Source: Alkalihalobacterium chitinilyticum (GTDB lineage Bacteria; Bacillota; Bacilli; Bacillales; Bacillaceae_F). From it: 64,000 bases of DNA. The position numbers were made by a program, and so were the translations under genes. A model generated the notes under the pieces. The model worked only from the letters and a program-made list of their open reading frames with translations. It made no database searches and was not told the DNA's origin. The stretch spans positions 62,001 to 126,000 of the forward strand of contig NZ_JAOTPO010000001.1 in the NCBI RefSeq assembly GCF_029028005.1, given 5' to 3'. Every line of letters starts with the position of its first letter. Within the stretch, counting starts at the first letter, position 1. This document shows, in pieces, positions 26,775 through 35,099 of the stretch.

Positions 26775-26954
26775 TTATAAAAATGTAAACAAAGAAAAGA
26801 TAAATATAGCTATACAAGAAAAACCAATGGCAAAAAATATAGCAGCTAAGCGCTTTTTAGCCTTCATAATGAAGAAAAAACCTAGAGCACCAAACATCCC
26901 AGTTAATAGAAAAAAGCCAAACCCTAATAAAACAATCATCATTCCTGGATCCAT
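26775..26954 (-). CDS. Small two-TM membrane protein (59 aa)
   Basis: A 59-residue protein with two hydrophobic helices (about 5-30 and 38-58) separated by a short basic turn, KAKKR. AGGAG lies 9 bases before ATG, and a terminator follows 11 bases after the stop. It resembles many small inner-membrane peptides. Function unknown. Confidence 0.75.
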   Translation of the reverse strand: MDPGMMIVLLGFGFFLLTGMFGALGFFFIMKAKKRLAAIFFAIGFSCIAIFIFSLFTFL

Positions 26955-27022
26955 ATCTACAATCTCCTAACATTTCTTTCTCTATAATAACAAATATTTT
27001 AGTTTTTGTAACGAATTACGAA

Positions 27023-27355
27023 TTATTTAAGTTCAAGCCTTTTTAAGATGATATCTATCGGTACACCATCTGACGTGTCAATATCACTAAAACTGACAGT
27101 TCTCAAGTCCCTTGTACCCACTTCTTTAGTTTGGTTAACTTGATGGTCTGTCTTTAGAATTCGAGTATCCCAATCTTCTCCCCAGGCTATATCGACCTTT
27201 TGTTTTTCAATACTCATTCGTTCTAAACCAGAAACCGCCATTCCTGTCTTCGCTTTTTCTTGAGCTGAAGTTAATTGTATAATAACCACACTCCAAACAC
27301 CTACAAATAACACCGCTGCTAGAACTACTAAAAGTCGTTGTTTCATCAAGTCCAT
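27023..27355 (-). CDS. Hypothetical secreted or membrane-anchored protein (110 aa)
   Basis: A 110-residue protein. The N-terminal 30 residues are a signal/anchor (LMKQRLLVVLAAVLFVGVWSVVII), with a small hydrophilic exported domain after it. I chose ATG 27355, because AGGGGAG lies 8 bases upstream. No conserved catalytic residues. The C-terminal part has an Asp/Thr-rich stretch (SDIDTSDGVP). Unknown. Confidence 0.65.
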   Translation of the reverse strand: MDLMKQRLLVVLAAVLFVGVWSVVIIQLTSAQEKAKTGMAVSGLERMSIEKQKVDIAWGEDWDTRILKTDHQVNQTKEVGTRDLRTVSFSDIDTSDGVPIDIILKRLELK

Positions 27356-27543
27356 TAATACTACTCCCCTACTCATATATACCTCTTTTTATCTAGTATT
27401 CTTATATTATCATAGGTATATATTCTCTAACAGAAGGGTTTTAGACGTTTTTTTGACTTTTACTCCTGACTAGCGCCCTATTCATCAAGTTCTATATGCT
27501 TACATTCATTATTTTCACAGTAACTACCTATCCATTATTGAAT

Positions 27544-28311
27544 CTATTTTCCTATTCGGAATAGGAAAACTTGATCTTCAAATGTTTTTTGACCTTGTAC
27601 ATAAGTACGTTCACAAAATGTTACTTGCTTTGACTTGCTAATCGTTATAACCGTCGAACATCTCGTTCCGTATGTCTCCATATTAATAAACATCGGTGAT
27701 AATTGTTTTTCTAACTCAATACCTACCCCTGTTTCAGGTAATAATTGTTCTTCTGCTTTTTCGTCGTTTGTAAGACCATCTAATAACTCCCCAATGATAT
27801 CCTCTTTCTCATTTTGAAGAGTTTTTTCTACTAATGTTCTCCCACGCTCAACTTTTGGCCATGATGTATTTAAAAAAGCATTGCTGACACTATGAATTCC
27901 AGGCTCAATTTTTTTAATGGTGTCTTGGCGATTTGAGTAATAAAAAAGATCGTCGACAGTACCACATAATAGATTAAATCCTAAATAATCAGCCCTGCGA
28001 TCTCTTACCCTGTTTAAAAAGTCTCTTGCGGACGAGTCACTTTTTAAAAAATTTAGTACTAATTCTCCACGAGACTTTTCATCTTTCTTTTCTCGTACTT
28101 CACGATAGTTTGTAAGTGCAGCAAAACGCCCTTCTGTTGTAACACCAAGCCACGTTCCACCTTGCTCGAGGTCTTTTCCGGCAATGAGACCAGGTACCTC
28201 TTTCCAATAATCAGCTTTTGCTGTCGGCCTTATAAAGAATTCATCACGGTTCGCAGCTAAGATTAAATCGTATTGGTCGTGTGATTTATAAGCAAAATTA
28301 ATTAAACACAT
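27544..28311 (-). CDS. NRDE (TANGO2-like) family protein
   Basis: A 255-residue NRDE protein. The opening MCLINFAY places a Cys right after Met as a candidate N-terminal nucleophile, and the family signature ILAANRDEFF is intact. In animals the homologue TANGO2 is tied to heme and lipid handling; the bacterial role is unknown. ATG 28311 has AAGGAG 8 bases upstream; an extra 27 in-frame codons upstream lack an SD. Divergent from the TelA-family operon. Confidence 0.9.
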   Translation of the reverse strand: MCLINFAYKSHDQYDLILAANRDEFFIRPTAKADYWKEVPGLIAGKDLEQGGTWLGVTTEGRFAALTNYREVREKKDEKSRGELVLNFLKSDSSARDFLNRVRDRRADYLGFNLLCGTVDDLFYYSNRQDTIKKIEPGIHSVSNAFLNTSWPKVERGRTLVEKTLQNEKEDIIGELLDGLTNDEKAEEQLLPETGVGIELEKQLSPMFINMETYGTRCSTVITISKSKQVTFCERTYVQGQKTFEDQVFLFRIGK

Positions 28312-28431
28312 TATATACACTCCTTGTAGGTAAAGGTAAAAGATTGGTATAATTTTTAGACATAGTATAGTATGAAACTTTATTTCACTCAAATCGTAAA
28401 TACTAATACGAATGGAAGAGGAGGCGTGAAA

Positions 28432-29436
28432 ATGACTGAAAAAGCAAATTATTCACAAGAACTACTTGATATGTTTAAAGAAGAACAAGATGTAGATAAA
28501 GTATTACATAAAATCGGTGGACTTGGTGAAGCTGCACAAAAAGAAGCAGGAGAATCACTTGAGGCCTTGAAACGACCTGTAAAAGAAATGTTGTCGCAGC
28601 CCAATAATGACTTGCCTGCTCAACTGCATAAGTTAAAGGAAGTTGTGGGTGAACTTGAACCTGATTATTTAAAAGACGGACAACTAAAAAAATTCGTTAA
28701 TAAAGTATTACGTCGCAGTCCAATTGAACAATATGCTAAAAAGTATCAAACGGTTGAAGCTCAAATTGAGTCCATTATTGAAGGCTTGCTCCACGGTAAA
28801 GATAAACTTCAAGAAGACTCCCTCATGCTTAAAGAATTAAAAGTTGTTGCGAGAGATCGTATCACGAACTTAAATGAGCAAATCGAAATTGGCAAACAGT
28901 TAAATGGCATGCTTGAAGCTGAAATGACAGCGGAAGAATGGAAAGATAACCCCGCTGCCTTGCAAAAAGGACAGCAAAAAGTGATATCTCGTATTAAAAA
29001 TATGTCGCAGGCCATTATGGTATTGCAACAATCGGTTGCTTCTATCGACCTTATTATTGAGAATAATGATAAGCTAGAAGAAGCGATATTTAACGCAATT
29101 ACCATGACGAAAAACATAATAACAGTAACTGCATCTATCCAACTTGCATTAGGGAATCAGCAAAAAGTGATTAAAGCCGTTCAAAATGTTAATCAAGCGA
29201 CAGAATCCATGTTACTTACCAATGCACAGATGTTAAAAGATAATACAGAACAGACCTTAAAAACTTTAGAAGAGCCAGCAATTGCGCTTGAATCATTTAA
29301 AAAGGCCTATGAGGATGTGTTTTCTGCTATCCAACTTACTGAGCAATCAAATGAGCGGATCATTTCCAGTGGAAAACGATTTATCGCAGAAATCGATGAA
29401 TTAAATGATCGAATGAAAACAAAGTTACTTCAGTAA
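28432..29436 (+). CDS. Toxic anion resistance protein, TelA family
   Basis: A 334-residue TelA/YceH-family protein, almost entirely helical with heptad patterns. It contains the family blocks RSPIEQYAKKYQTVEAQIE, ITNLNEQIEIGKQLN and a long coiled coil to the end (FIAEIDELNDRMKTK). TelA proteins are linked to tellurite and other stress resistance and often pair with a phosphatase-like or membrane partner. ATG 28432 has GAGGAGGCG upstream. An uncharacterised gene follows 33 bases later. Confidence 0.9.
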   Translation: MTEKANYSQELLDMFKEEQDVDKVLHKIGGLGEAAQKEAGESLEALKRPVKEMLSQPNNDLPAQLHKLKEVVGELEPDYLKDGQLKKFVNKVLRRSPIEQYAKKYQTVEAQIESIIEGLLHGKDKLQEDSLMLKELKVVARDRITNLNEQIEIGKQLNGMLEAEMTAEEWKDNPAALQKGQQKVISRIKNMSQAIMVLQQSVASIDLIIENNDKLEEAIFNAITMTKNIITVTASIQLALGNQQKVIKAVQNVNQATESMLLTNAQMLKDNTEQTLKTLEEPAIALESFKKAYEDVFSAIQLTEQSNERIISSGKRFIAEIDELNDRMKTKLLQ

Positions 29437-29469
29437 GAGTGCTCATTGGCCTTTAAAGGAGCGAAAGCG

Positions 29470-30381
29470 ATGTTAAATCGTTTATTAGAAATTCCTTGGA
29501 TAGAAAGTATTTTACCTGATCGACTTCGTCCCGTCCAAGATGAAATTTTATCAGACGAAGCTACATTGGAAACTTTACATGAAGCTGAACGCATCCTAGA
29601 ACATGTCATTAAGCAATCCAGTAAATATAGTAAAAACCGGACCGTGAAAAAGAAGCATCATGAATATGTCATCACTGTAAAAATAAAAAAGAAAATGATT
29701 AGCCTAACGATCCTGGATACGTATTACTCCAAATCTAAATATAAAAAACGTATTTACATTCAATGTTATCGTAAGTACTTTAAAGCAGATCACGGTGTTG
29801 GGAAATGTAAAGAAGCATCCATTCACTACACCAAAAATAAAAAAACATTCGTACGAAGTGTCAAAAAATCACCATATACACAAAATTTATTTTATAAAAT
29901 TGATAAATTAGATGATGCCTTACTTGGACAACTTATTCAGAGTGATAATGAAGAAGAGAATTACATTCCACAAACCAATCAACTAAAAAGTAATGATCAA
30001 GTAAAAAGTTTAGTTATGGAAACCAATCGGTTGATCAGCCATACACGTAAGCTTCATATTGACCCACTGATTGAAAAAAGACTAGAACAAATTATCGATC
30101 ATACTGAAATGTTACTACCTGACTTTTCATTACTTGAAATTGAAGAAAGACATATGATGAAGCGGATGTTAAATGAAGACATTCCTAACCTAGTCCATAC
30201 GTATCTCTCTTTATCCCCTGAGAATAAAAAAGAACAACGTGAAAATGTGTTCGTAACGTTATCTAAAATGGAATTAACTCTCATTCGTTTAAAAGAAGAC
30301 CTTGAAAAAGCAAGAGTTCAGCGGATGGAACATTTATTAAAGCTCAATCATTTAAGGTATACTAATGACAGACACGAATAA
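29470..30381 (+). CDS. Uncharacterised Lys-rich protein encoded with TelA
   Basis: A 303-residue cytoplasmic protein I cannot name. The middle (about 60-140) is very basic (TVKKKHHEYVITVKIKKKM), the C-terminal 100 residues are helical, and the end shows a coiled coil. In other Bacillus strains TelA usually neighbours an XpaC-like protein; this does not match XpaC by eye. AAAGGAG lies 8 bases before ATG 29470. The 33-base gap points to co-transcription with the TelA gene, and a strong terminator follows. Confidence 0.75.
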   Translation: MLNRLLEIPWIESILPDRLRPVQDEILSDEATLETLHEAERILEHVIKQSSKYSKNRTVKKKHHEYVITVKIKKKMISLTILDTYYSKSKYKKRIYIQCYRKYFKADHGVGKCKEASIHYTKNKKTFVRSVKKSPYTQNLFYKIDKLDDALLGQLIQSDNEEENYIPQTNQLKSNDQVKSLVMETNRLISHTRKLHIDPLIEKRLEQIIDHTEMLLPDFSLLEIEERHMMKRMLNEDIPNLVHTYLSLSPENKKEQRENVFVTLSKMELTLIRLKEDLEKARVQRMEHLLKLNHLRYTNDRHE

Positions 30382-30382
30382 C

Positions 30383-30415
30383 AAAACAGGTGACGTCAGT
30401 GTCACCTGTTTTTAA
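30383..30415 (+). terminator. Terminator of the TelA operon
   Basis: Twelve-base stem AAAACAGGTGAC / GTCACCTGTTTT with 6-base loop and T tail. Confidence 0.92.
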
Positions 30416-30547
30416 CTGTAAAAAATGTTTTAATTTTGGAAAAATTTCATCGATTGTACTTAAACTGCTTTACATCGCTCGTCCCTTCTTATAAACTCTA
30501 TTGTAAGGGTTTTCAAAATGGGAAGGAATTGAAAAAAGGAGGATACT

Positions 30548-31495
30548 ATGACACAAAAAATATTTGATTTAGGAAATCGTATTCATCTCATTGATGGATT
30601 TGACCTTGGGTTACCTTATCGTACAGGTACATACGTTATCCAAGATGAAAAAATTGCACTTGTAGAAACTGGACCGAGTCTTTCTGTTCCTCATATTTTA
30701 AACGGTCTTAAAGAGCTGGAAATTGACCCTAACGACGTTACATACATAATTGTTACCCACATTCATTTAGACCATTCTGGCGGCGCTGGATTACTATTAA
30801 AAGATTGCCCAAACGCTAAAGTAATCGTTCATCCTAAAGGTGCTCGTCATTTAATTGACCCATCCCGCCTCATTATAGGAGCAAAAGCTGTTTATGGAGA
30901 TGACTTCGACCGATTATTTGATCCAATCTTACCTATTCCTGAAGAAAAAGTAATTATTAAAGAAGATTTAGAAACTCTAGCATTGAGTGAGACATGTGAA
31001 CTAACTTTCTACGATACACCAGGACATAGTGATCATCACTTTAGTATTTATGATCCAGTCAGTAATGGTATATTTACAGGTGATACAATTGGTGTAAATT
31101 ACAATCAAGTACTTGAAGGTACTGATATCCAGCTTTATCTTCCATCCACATCACCAAATCAATTTAAGCCGGATGCCATGTTAGCTTCTCTAGAACGAAT
31201 ACATGCCCTGAATGTAGACTGTGTTTATTTTGGTCACTTTAATGTAGCCCGGGATGTTGAGGAAGTGTACAAGCAGATTAAAACATGGTTGCCTATTTTT
31301 GTTGAGATTGGGGAAAAAGCTGAGGAAACAGGAAAAGACCACCACTGGATTGCAGAACAACTGTTACAAGCTGCGAAGGAAGATTTAAAAAAGTATAATA
31401 TTCCTGAAACACACCCTGTTTATGAATTTATTAAACTAGATACATCTGTTTGTGCAATGGGCATTGCAGATTATCTTGCTAAGAAAAAACGTTAA
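30548..31495 (+). CDS. Metallo-beta-lactamase-fold hydrolase
   Basis: A 315-residue MBL-fold protein. Metal-site motifs: THIHLDHSGG (HxHxDH), DTPGHSDHH, FTGDT and a late His in YFGHF. Together these give a full binuclear site. The group includes lactonases and thioesterases; the substrate is unknown. The ATG has AAAAGGAGG upstream. It is monocistronic with its own terminator. Confidence 0.92.
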   Translation: MTQKIFDLGNRIHLIDGFDLGLPYRTGTYVIQDEKIALVETGPSLSVPHILNGLKELEIDPNDVTYIIVTHIHLDHSGGAGLLLKDCPNAKVIVHPKGARHLIDPSRLIIGAKAVYGDDFDRLFDPILPIPEEKVIIKEDLETLALSETCELTFYDTPGHSDHHFSIYDPVSNGIFTGDTIGVNYNQVLEGTDIQLYLPSTSPNQFKPDAMLASLERIHALNVDCVYFGHFNVARDVEEVYKQIKTWLPIFVEIGEKAEETGKDHHWIAEQLLQAAKEDLKKYNIPETHPVYEFIKLDTSVCAMGIADYLAKKKR

Positions 31496-31501
31496 GGTGA
31501 T

Positions 31502-31528
31502 AAGGCTGACACGATGTCGGCCTTTTTT
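31502..31528 (+). terminator. Terminator of the MBL gene
   Basis: AAGGCTGAC / GTCGGCCTT (one G-U pair), then TTTTTC. Confidence 0.88.
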
Positions 31529-31666
31529 CTTTCATTTACTGTAATTACAATTCTAGTGAGGGTTTTTCATAAACGAAATTTACAGAAGCCCATTTATCAG
31601 ATAAAATGAAAACATACCACATTCCATATTTCTATGAACATATTTTTTCATAAAGCGAGGGTAACC

Positions 31667-32674
31667 ATGGAACGAAAACAAGCGGAAACACTAGTAGGAA
31701 AACTAGTTATGATAAACGAGAACGAACAAGGACAATATATTGGAACACTCGAAGAAGTTATTACAGCACCTAGAAAACCGTGGCGAGGATTAGTGAAGAT
31801 CGTCTCTGTCGAAACTCTACCAAAACCTACTATTAAAAACGGTGTAGAACTTGGTTTACCCCTTTACTCCGAAGGAGAAACAATCGAAGTAAGCGGTACT
31901 AAGATTATCCCCTTCGAAGCCGATAGTACTGCTGTTACCTACAAGAAAGGTCTCGAATTAGCGATAATTAAACAACTTAACTATCATAAAGATAAAAGTA
32001 AAGAGCATTCTAGTATTTTTGAAGCATTAGCTAGTTATCTTCATGAATTCGAACCTTCTCGTGCTACTTCTATTCTAAAAGATTTATCACTAATAGAAGC
32101 AGATGATAGTGAGAAAACAGATTACTTATATTATACTTTGGAGAATCGAAATAACAGTCCTATTTTAGTTGAAGAGATTCATAAAAAAGAAGTCCCGTTA
32201 GAAGGTTGTCCGTTTGAATTTGAATTAAAAACAAGCCGCGGCTGGGTAAAAGGGGGATATTACTCAAAATGGCTGTTCCAAGCAGTATCAGGAAAAAAAT
32301 ACAAACTGAAGGAAGATAAAATCCTACGTCTAAACAAAAAACATCTAGAACCGTATGAATTATTATTAAATGAGCTTGATAAACCAGCTCTTCAGTCTTT
32401 TGAACATTTTTTAAAAACAAATCATTTAACTCATAAACAAATGATAAACTGTCATAACTCTTTAGTAGGTCAATTATTATTTTCGACTGAACAAAAAGAG
32501 TTTAATGGCACAAACTTTATTACGTATAAAGATCAGAATGACATGATCATCATTCAACATCACTATGAACGTAAGTTAAATAAAGGATTAGATACCGTCT
32601 ATGATCGCTTTGAGTTAACCTCTTCTACTGGGGTCCGTTCAATCGTCACTTACACAAACTCATTTACATCATGA
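31667..32674 (+). CDS. Uncharacterised conserved protein, possibly DUF2777
   Basis: A 335-residue soluble protein. The N-terminus has a small beta domain (LVGKLVMINENEQGQYIGTLEE), which resembles an RNA/ribosome-binding or SH3-like barrel; the C-terminal half is mixed alpha/beta. It matches my memory of DUF2777 proteins in Bacillus, but I am not certain. ATG 31667 has GCGAGG six bases upstream. There is no signal peptide. Confidence 0.7.
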   Translation: MERKQAETLVGKLVMINENEQGQYIGTLEEVITAPRKPWRGLVKIVSVETLPKPTIKNGVELGLPLYSEGETIEVSGTKIIPFEADSTAVTYKKGLELAIIKQLNYHKDKSKEHSSIFEALASYLHEFEPSRATSILKDLSLIEADDSEKTDYLYYTLENRNNSPILVEEIHKKEVPLEGCPFEFELKTSRGWVKGGYYSKWLFQAVSGKKYKLKEDKILRLNKKHLEPYELLLNELDKPALQSFEHFLKTNHLTHKQMINCHNSLVGQLLFSTEQKEFNGTNFITYKDQNDMIIIQHHYERKLNKGLDTVYDRFELTSSTGVRSIVTYTNSFTS

Positions 32675-32682
32675 AGACAAGA

Positions 32683-32755
32683 AAAGCGACCTCGAACCGA
32701 TGGCGCCTGGAGCTTGACATAGCAAAACGCAAGTGCCCGTTTAACGGTGCAGCTT
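32683..32755. repeat. GC-rich intergenic block, possible degenerate repeat
   Basis: A short stretch richer in GC than its surroundings, containing GGCGCCTGGAGCTTGACA and GCAAGTGCCCGTTTAACG. Its style (GCGCCTGGAGCT.GACA...GCGCAAG.GCCCG) is that of intergenic repeat elements I recall from Bacillus genomes; a search for other copies is needed to be sure. Confidence 0.4.
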
Positions 32756-32782
32756 AAACTCAATCCTTAGATTTCTATATAT

Positions 32783-32813
32783 AAAAAGGAGTGATCATAG
32801 ATCACTCCTTTTT
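32783..32813. terminator. Terminator downstream of ydbT
   Basis: Thirteen-base stem AAAAAGGAGTGAT / ATCACTCCTTTTT with loop CATAG; works for both strands and overlaps the ydbT stop. Confidence 0.9.
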
Positions 32814-34271
32814 ACTATGTGATAACCAAGATAACAAGGTCAGCCCAGTTTGTTGATCTAAATCAACAACAGAAAAGGTCTTACCAAACAAGCTAGACAA
32901 TACTGACAATTGGATTGTCGTCAATGAACGGTAACGTTGGATAGGTGAAGAAACCAACTCTCCGCTTTGCACCTTATTTTTTCTAATTAAAACGATGTTC
33001 TTAGACAGGACTCGGTATGATAGGGTTACTTGATTATCCTTTATTCCGATAGCTGCATCACGATATTGTAAAAAACCTACAAACGAAAGGATAACGAAAA
33101 TCCCAGCAAAATAAGTGACAGCTGGAAAGAAATAAGCAATTGCACCAAAGATTAAAACCGGCAATAACAACATTCGAAATTGGAATCGGATCCAGGCCCG
33201 CTTTGGTGCTCGCTCTAACTCTTCGCTCATCCTATATTCAGATATAAAGCCTTCAAGTGTTTTATCAATATCACGATGTCTGATCAATGGAAACACAACT
33301 GTCGATCGCTGCTCCTCATTGGTCCCGCCACCTTTACTTTCGACATATACAGCACTGTAACCAAACGGTTGACGAAATATATTCCGAACGACTCTTACAG
33401 CCGTTATCCGGTCAGTTTGTAACGTGAGTTGTCTTTTTTCTAGTAAGCCTCTTGTAATCGTTAGCTCATTACCAATTTTTTCAACAGAAAAGTTCCCGTA
33501 CTTAAATACCGTAATGACGATCGATATGAGCCAAGCGATCGCAATGATAAACAAACTATAAAGTAATACTACTACGTAAGACGTACCTGTAAAATACTCA
33601 ATGAACTCCTCAAATATCGTGATTGAAAAGAATTGTTCAATCTGCGGAAACAAAGCAATGACAGCAGAGAGAACGATACCAATACCACTAGAAGTCATTG
33701 ATGCGATCATCAAATCTTTTTTGGAGAGTACCCATTGACTAGGTTTTTCTATTTGAAGCTCTTCCTGAAAGCCGTCTTCAACTGGAGTTTCATTCGATTG
33801 AAGTGAACCATCCTTTTGTAAAAGATAATTTCGAGTACTTATACCTTCTTCTTTACTTACGGCAATTAAATGAACTTCAGGTTCGTTTCCACCGCCAGCT
33901 GTTTCAATTTTTACACTTACTAATCCGAACAACCTTTGTATTAATCCTGAAGTGAGATCAACGCTCTGTACGCGCTCGAGGCGGATATATCTCCGCTTCT
34001 TAACGAACACACCCTCTTTCACTCGCAGTTCTCCTTCAATCCATTCATAACGGAAGGTGAACCAATACAAAATACTATGTATGAGTGAAAAAAGCATAAG
34101 GAAAAGAATGATATAAAAATAGATCGATCCGAATAGCGTCGTATCCCTTGTCGTTCCAAATATTAACCCAAAGAGTATAGGGACAATCAAATGTTTTAAT
34201 GAAGTAAAAAAAGAAATGAGTATCGCTGACCAATGAAGTCGATAGCTTTCATTATTCATCGGCATCATCAT
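32802..34271 (-). CDS. ydbT: PH-domain (bPH2) membrane protein YdbT
   Basis: A 489-residue membrane protein with several bPH2 (YdbT) domains separated by TM pairs. Repeated motifs such as VFVKKRRYIRLERVQSVDL and LLEKRQLTLQTDRITAVRVV mark the domains. In B. subtilis the sigma-W-controlled ydbST operon gives resistance to Bacillus antimicrobials such as the bacteriocin amylocyclicin. The start is ambiguous (ATGs at 34271, 34268, 34265, 34259); all overlap the ydbS end, so translation is coupled. Confidence 0.88.
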   Translation of the reverse strand: MMMPMNNESYRLHWSAILISFFTSLKHLIVPILFGLIFGTTRDTTLFGSIYFYIILFLMLFSLIHSILYWFTFRYEWIEGELRVKEGVFVKKRRYIRLERVQSVDLTSGLIQRLFGLVSVKIETAGGGNEPEVHLIAVSKEEGISTRNYLLQKDGSLQSNETPVEDGFQEELQIEKPSQWVLSKKDLMIASMTSSGIGIVLSAVIALFPQIEQFFSITIFEEFIEYFTGTSYVVVLLYSLFIIAIAWLISIVITVFKYGNFSVEKIGNELTITRGLLEKRQLTLQTDRITAVRVVRNIFRQPFGYSAVYVESKGGGTNEEQRSTVVFPLIRHRDIDKTLEGFISEYRMSEELERAPKRAWIRFQFRMLLLPVLIFGAIAYFFPAVTYFAGIFVILSFVGFLQYRDAAIGIKDNQVTLSYRVLSKNIVLIRKNKVQSGELVSSPIQRYRSLTTIQLSVLSSLFGKTFSVVDLDQQTGLTLLSWLSHSKKE

Positions 34272-34773
34272 CCGCCACAGCTGCTAATTTAACAATTTGA
34301 TTTCTCAATTCATCTGCAATCGAAGTCGTTAGAGCTGGTATTCGGTGCGTTGTTGCTGCAGTTGAAATGGTGACAGCCGCTAAATCAAATTTTCGCAATA
34401 ACGGTCCTTGTTCTGTATCAACATGTTGTACCCGAATCATTGGGATTAAGGTGCGCCTTACAATAATTACACCATATTGCAGTTCAACTTCCTCATCATA
34501 CACTTCATATTTAAATCTCTTCCATCGAAAATACGGGGCTACAATGACATTTACAATAACAAAAATAACAAATGCAGGAATTAAGATATACAACATCCAC
34601 ACAGGAATTGGGAAATAAAGCATTAAAATCCCATATCCAATGGGGACTAAAGCAACAAATAGAGATTCAATACTTGCTCGGATCCTCCACACCGTCAGCG
34701 CTTTTCTAGCAATGGCTCGACTTGGAGCAGGTCGTTTACTCATAAACTCTTGATTACTCATCGTCTGTGACAT
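34252..34773 (-). CDS. ydbS: PH-domain membrane protein YdbS
   Basis: A 173-residue protein with two TM helices (about 32-75) and one bPH2 domain (YEVYDEEVELQYGVIIVRRTLIPMIRVQHVDTEQGPL). It is the partner of YdbT. The ORF starts at 34773, but ATG 34761 (ATGAGTAA overlap with the upstream stop) is an equally good coupled start. The family probably assembles in the membrane to shield against envelope-active peptides (known of the operon, mechanism unclear). Confidence 0.88.
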   Translation of the reverse strand: MSQTMSNQEFMSKRPAPSRAIARKALTVWRIRASIESLFVALVPIGYGILMLYFPIPVWMLYILIPAFVIFVIVNVIVAPYFRWKRFKYEVYDEEVELQYGVIIVRRTLIPMIRVQHVDTEQGPLLRKFDLAAVTISTAATTHRIPALTTSIADELRNQIVKLAAVADDDADE

Positions 34774-34963
34774 AAATGATTTTCACACCTAATGATTTCA
34801 ACAATTCAATCACTCTGGTGTTCAATTCACCATCGTGAACCAACCCTAAAGACTCAACGAGTTCCAGTTCCTCTAAGTATCCTCCTTCAGCATCTTCAAT
34901 TAATTCAATAATATCATCTAATTGTTTTTCGGTTAATTGTTGAATTAACTCATCTTTGTTCAT
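34754..34963 (-). CDS. Small acidic protein leading the ydbST operon (69 aa)
   Basis: A 69-residue acidic helical protein. GGGAGG lies 8 bases before ATG. Its end overlaps ydbS by 8-20 bases, so it is translationally coupled to the two PH-domain proteins. The C-terminal LLKSLGVKIIYVTDDE resembles the helix-turn of sigma-70 region 1.1 (which ends ...GVE(L/V)ISE); the resemblance is by eye only. I recall no such gene in the B. subtilis ydbST operon. A regulator or adaptor role is speculation. Confidence 0.75.
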   Translation of the reverse strand: MNKDELIQQLTEKQLDDIIELIEDAEGGYLEELELVESLGLVHDGELNTRVIELLKSLGVKIIYVTDDE

Positions 34964-35099
34964 TTAACAAACCTCCCATAACATACTCATTTTATTTTAA
35001 CGTGAATATTCATTAATTGGAACATTTGCCCATAAAAAGGTTTAGTATAGCCTGATTTTTTCCTGAAGTTCATATCATGCATCACTTGTAAACTAATCA

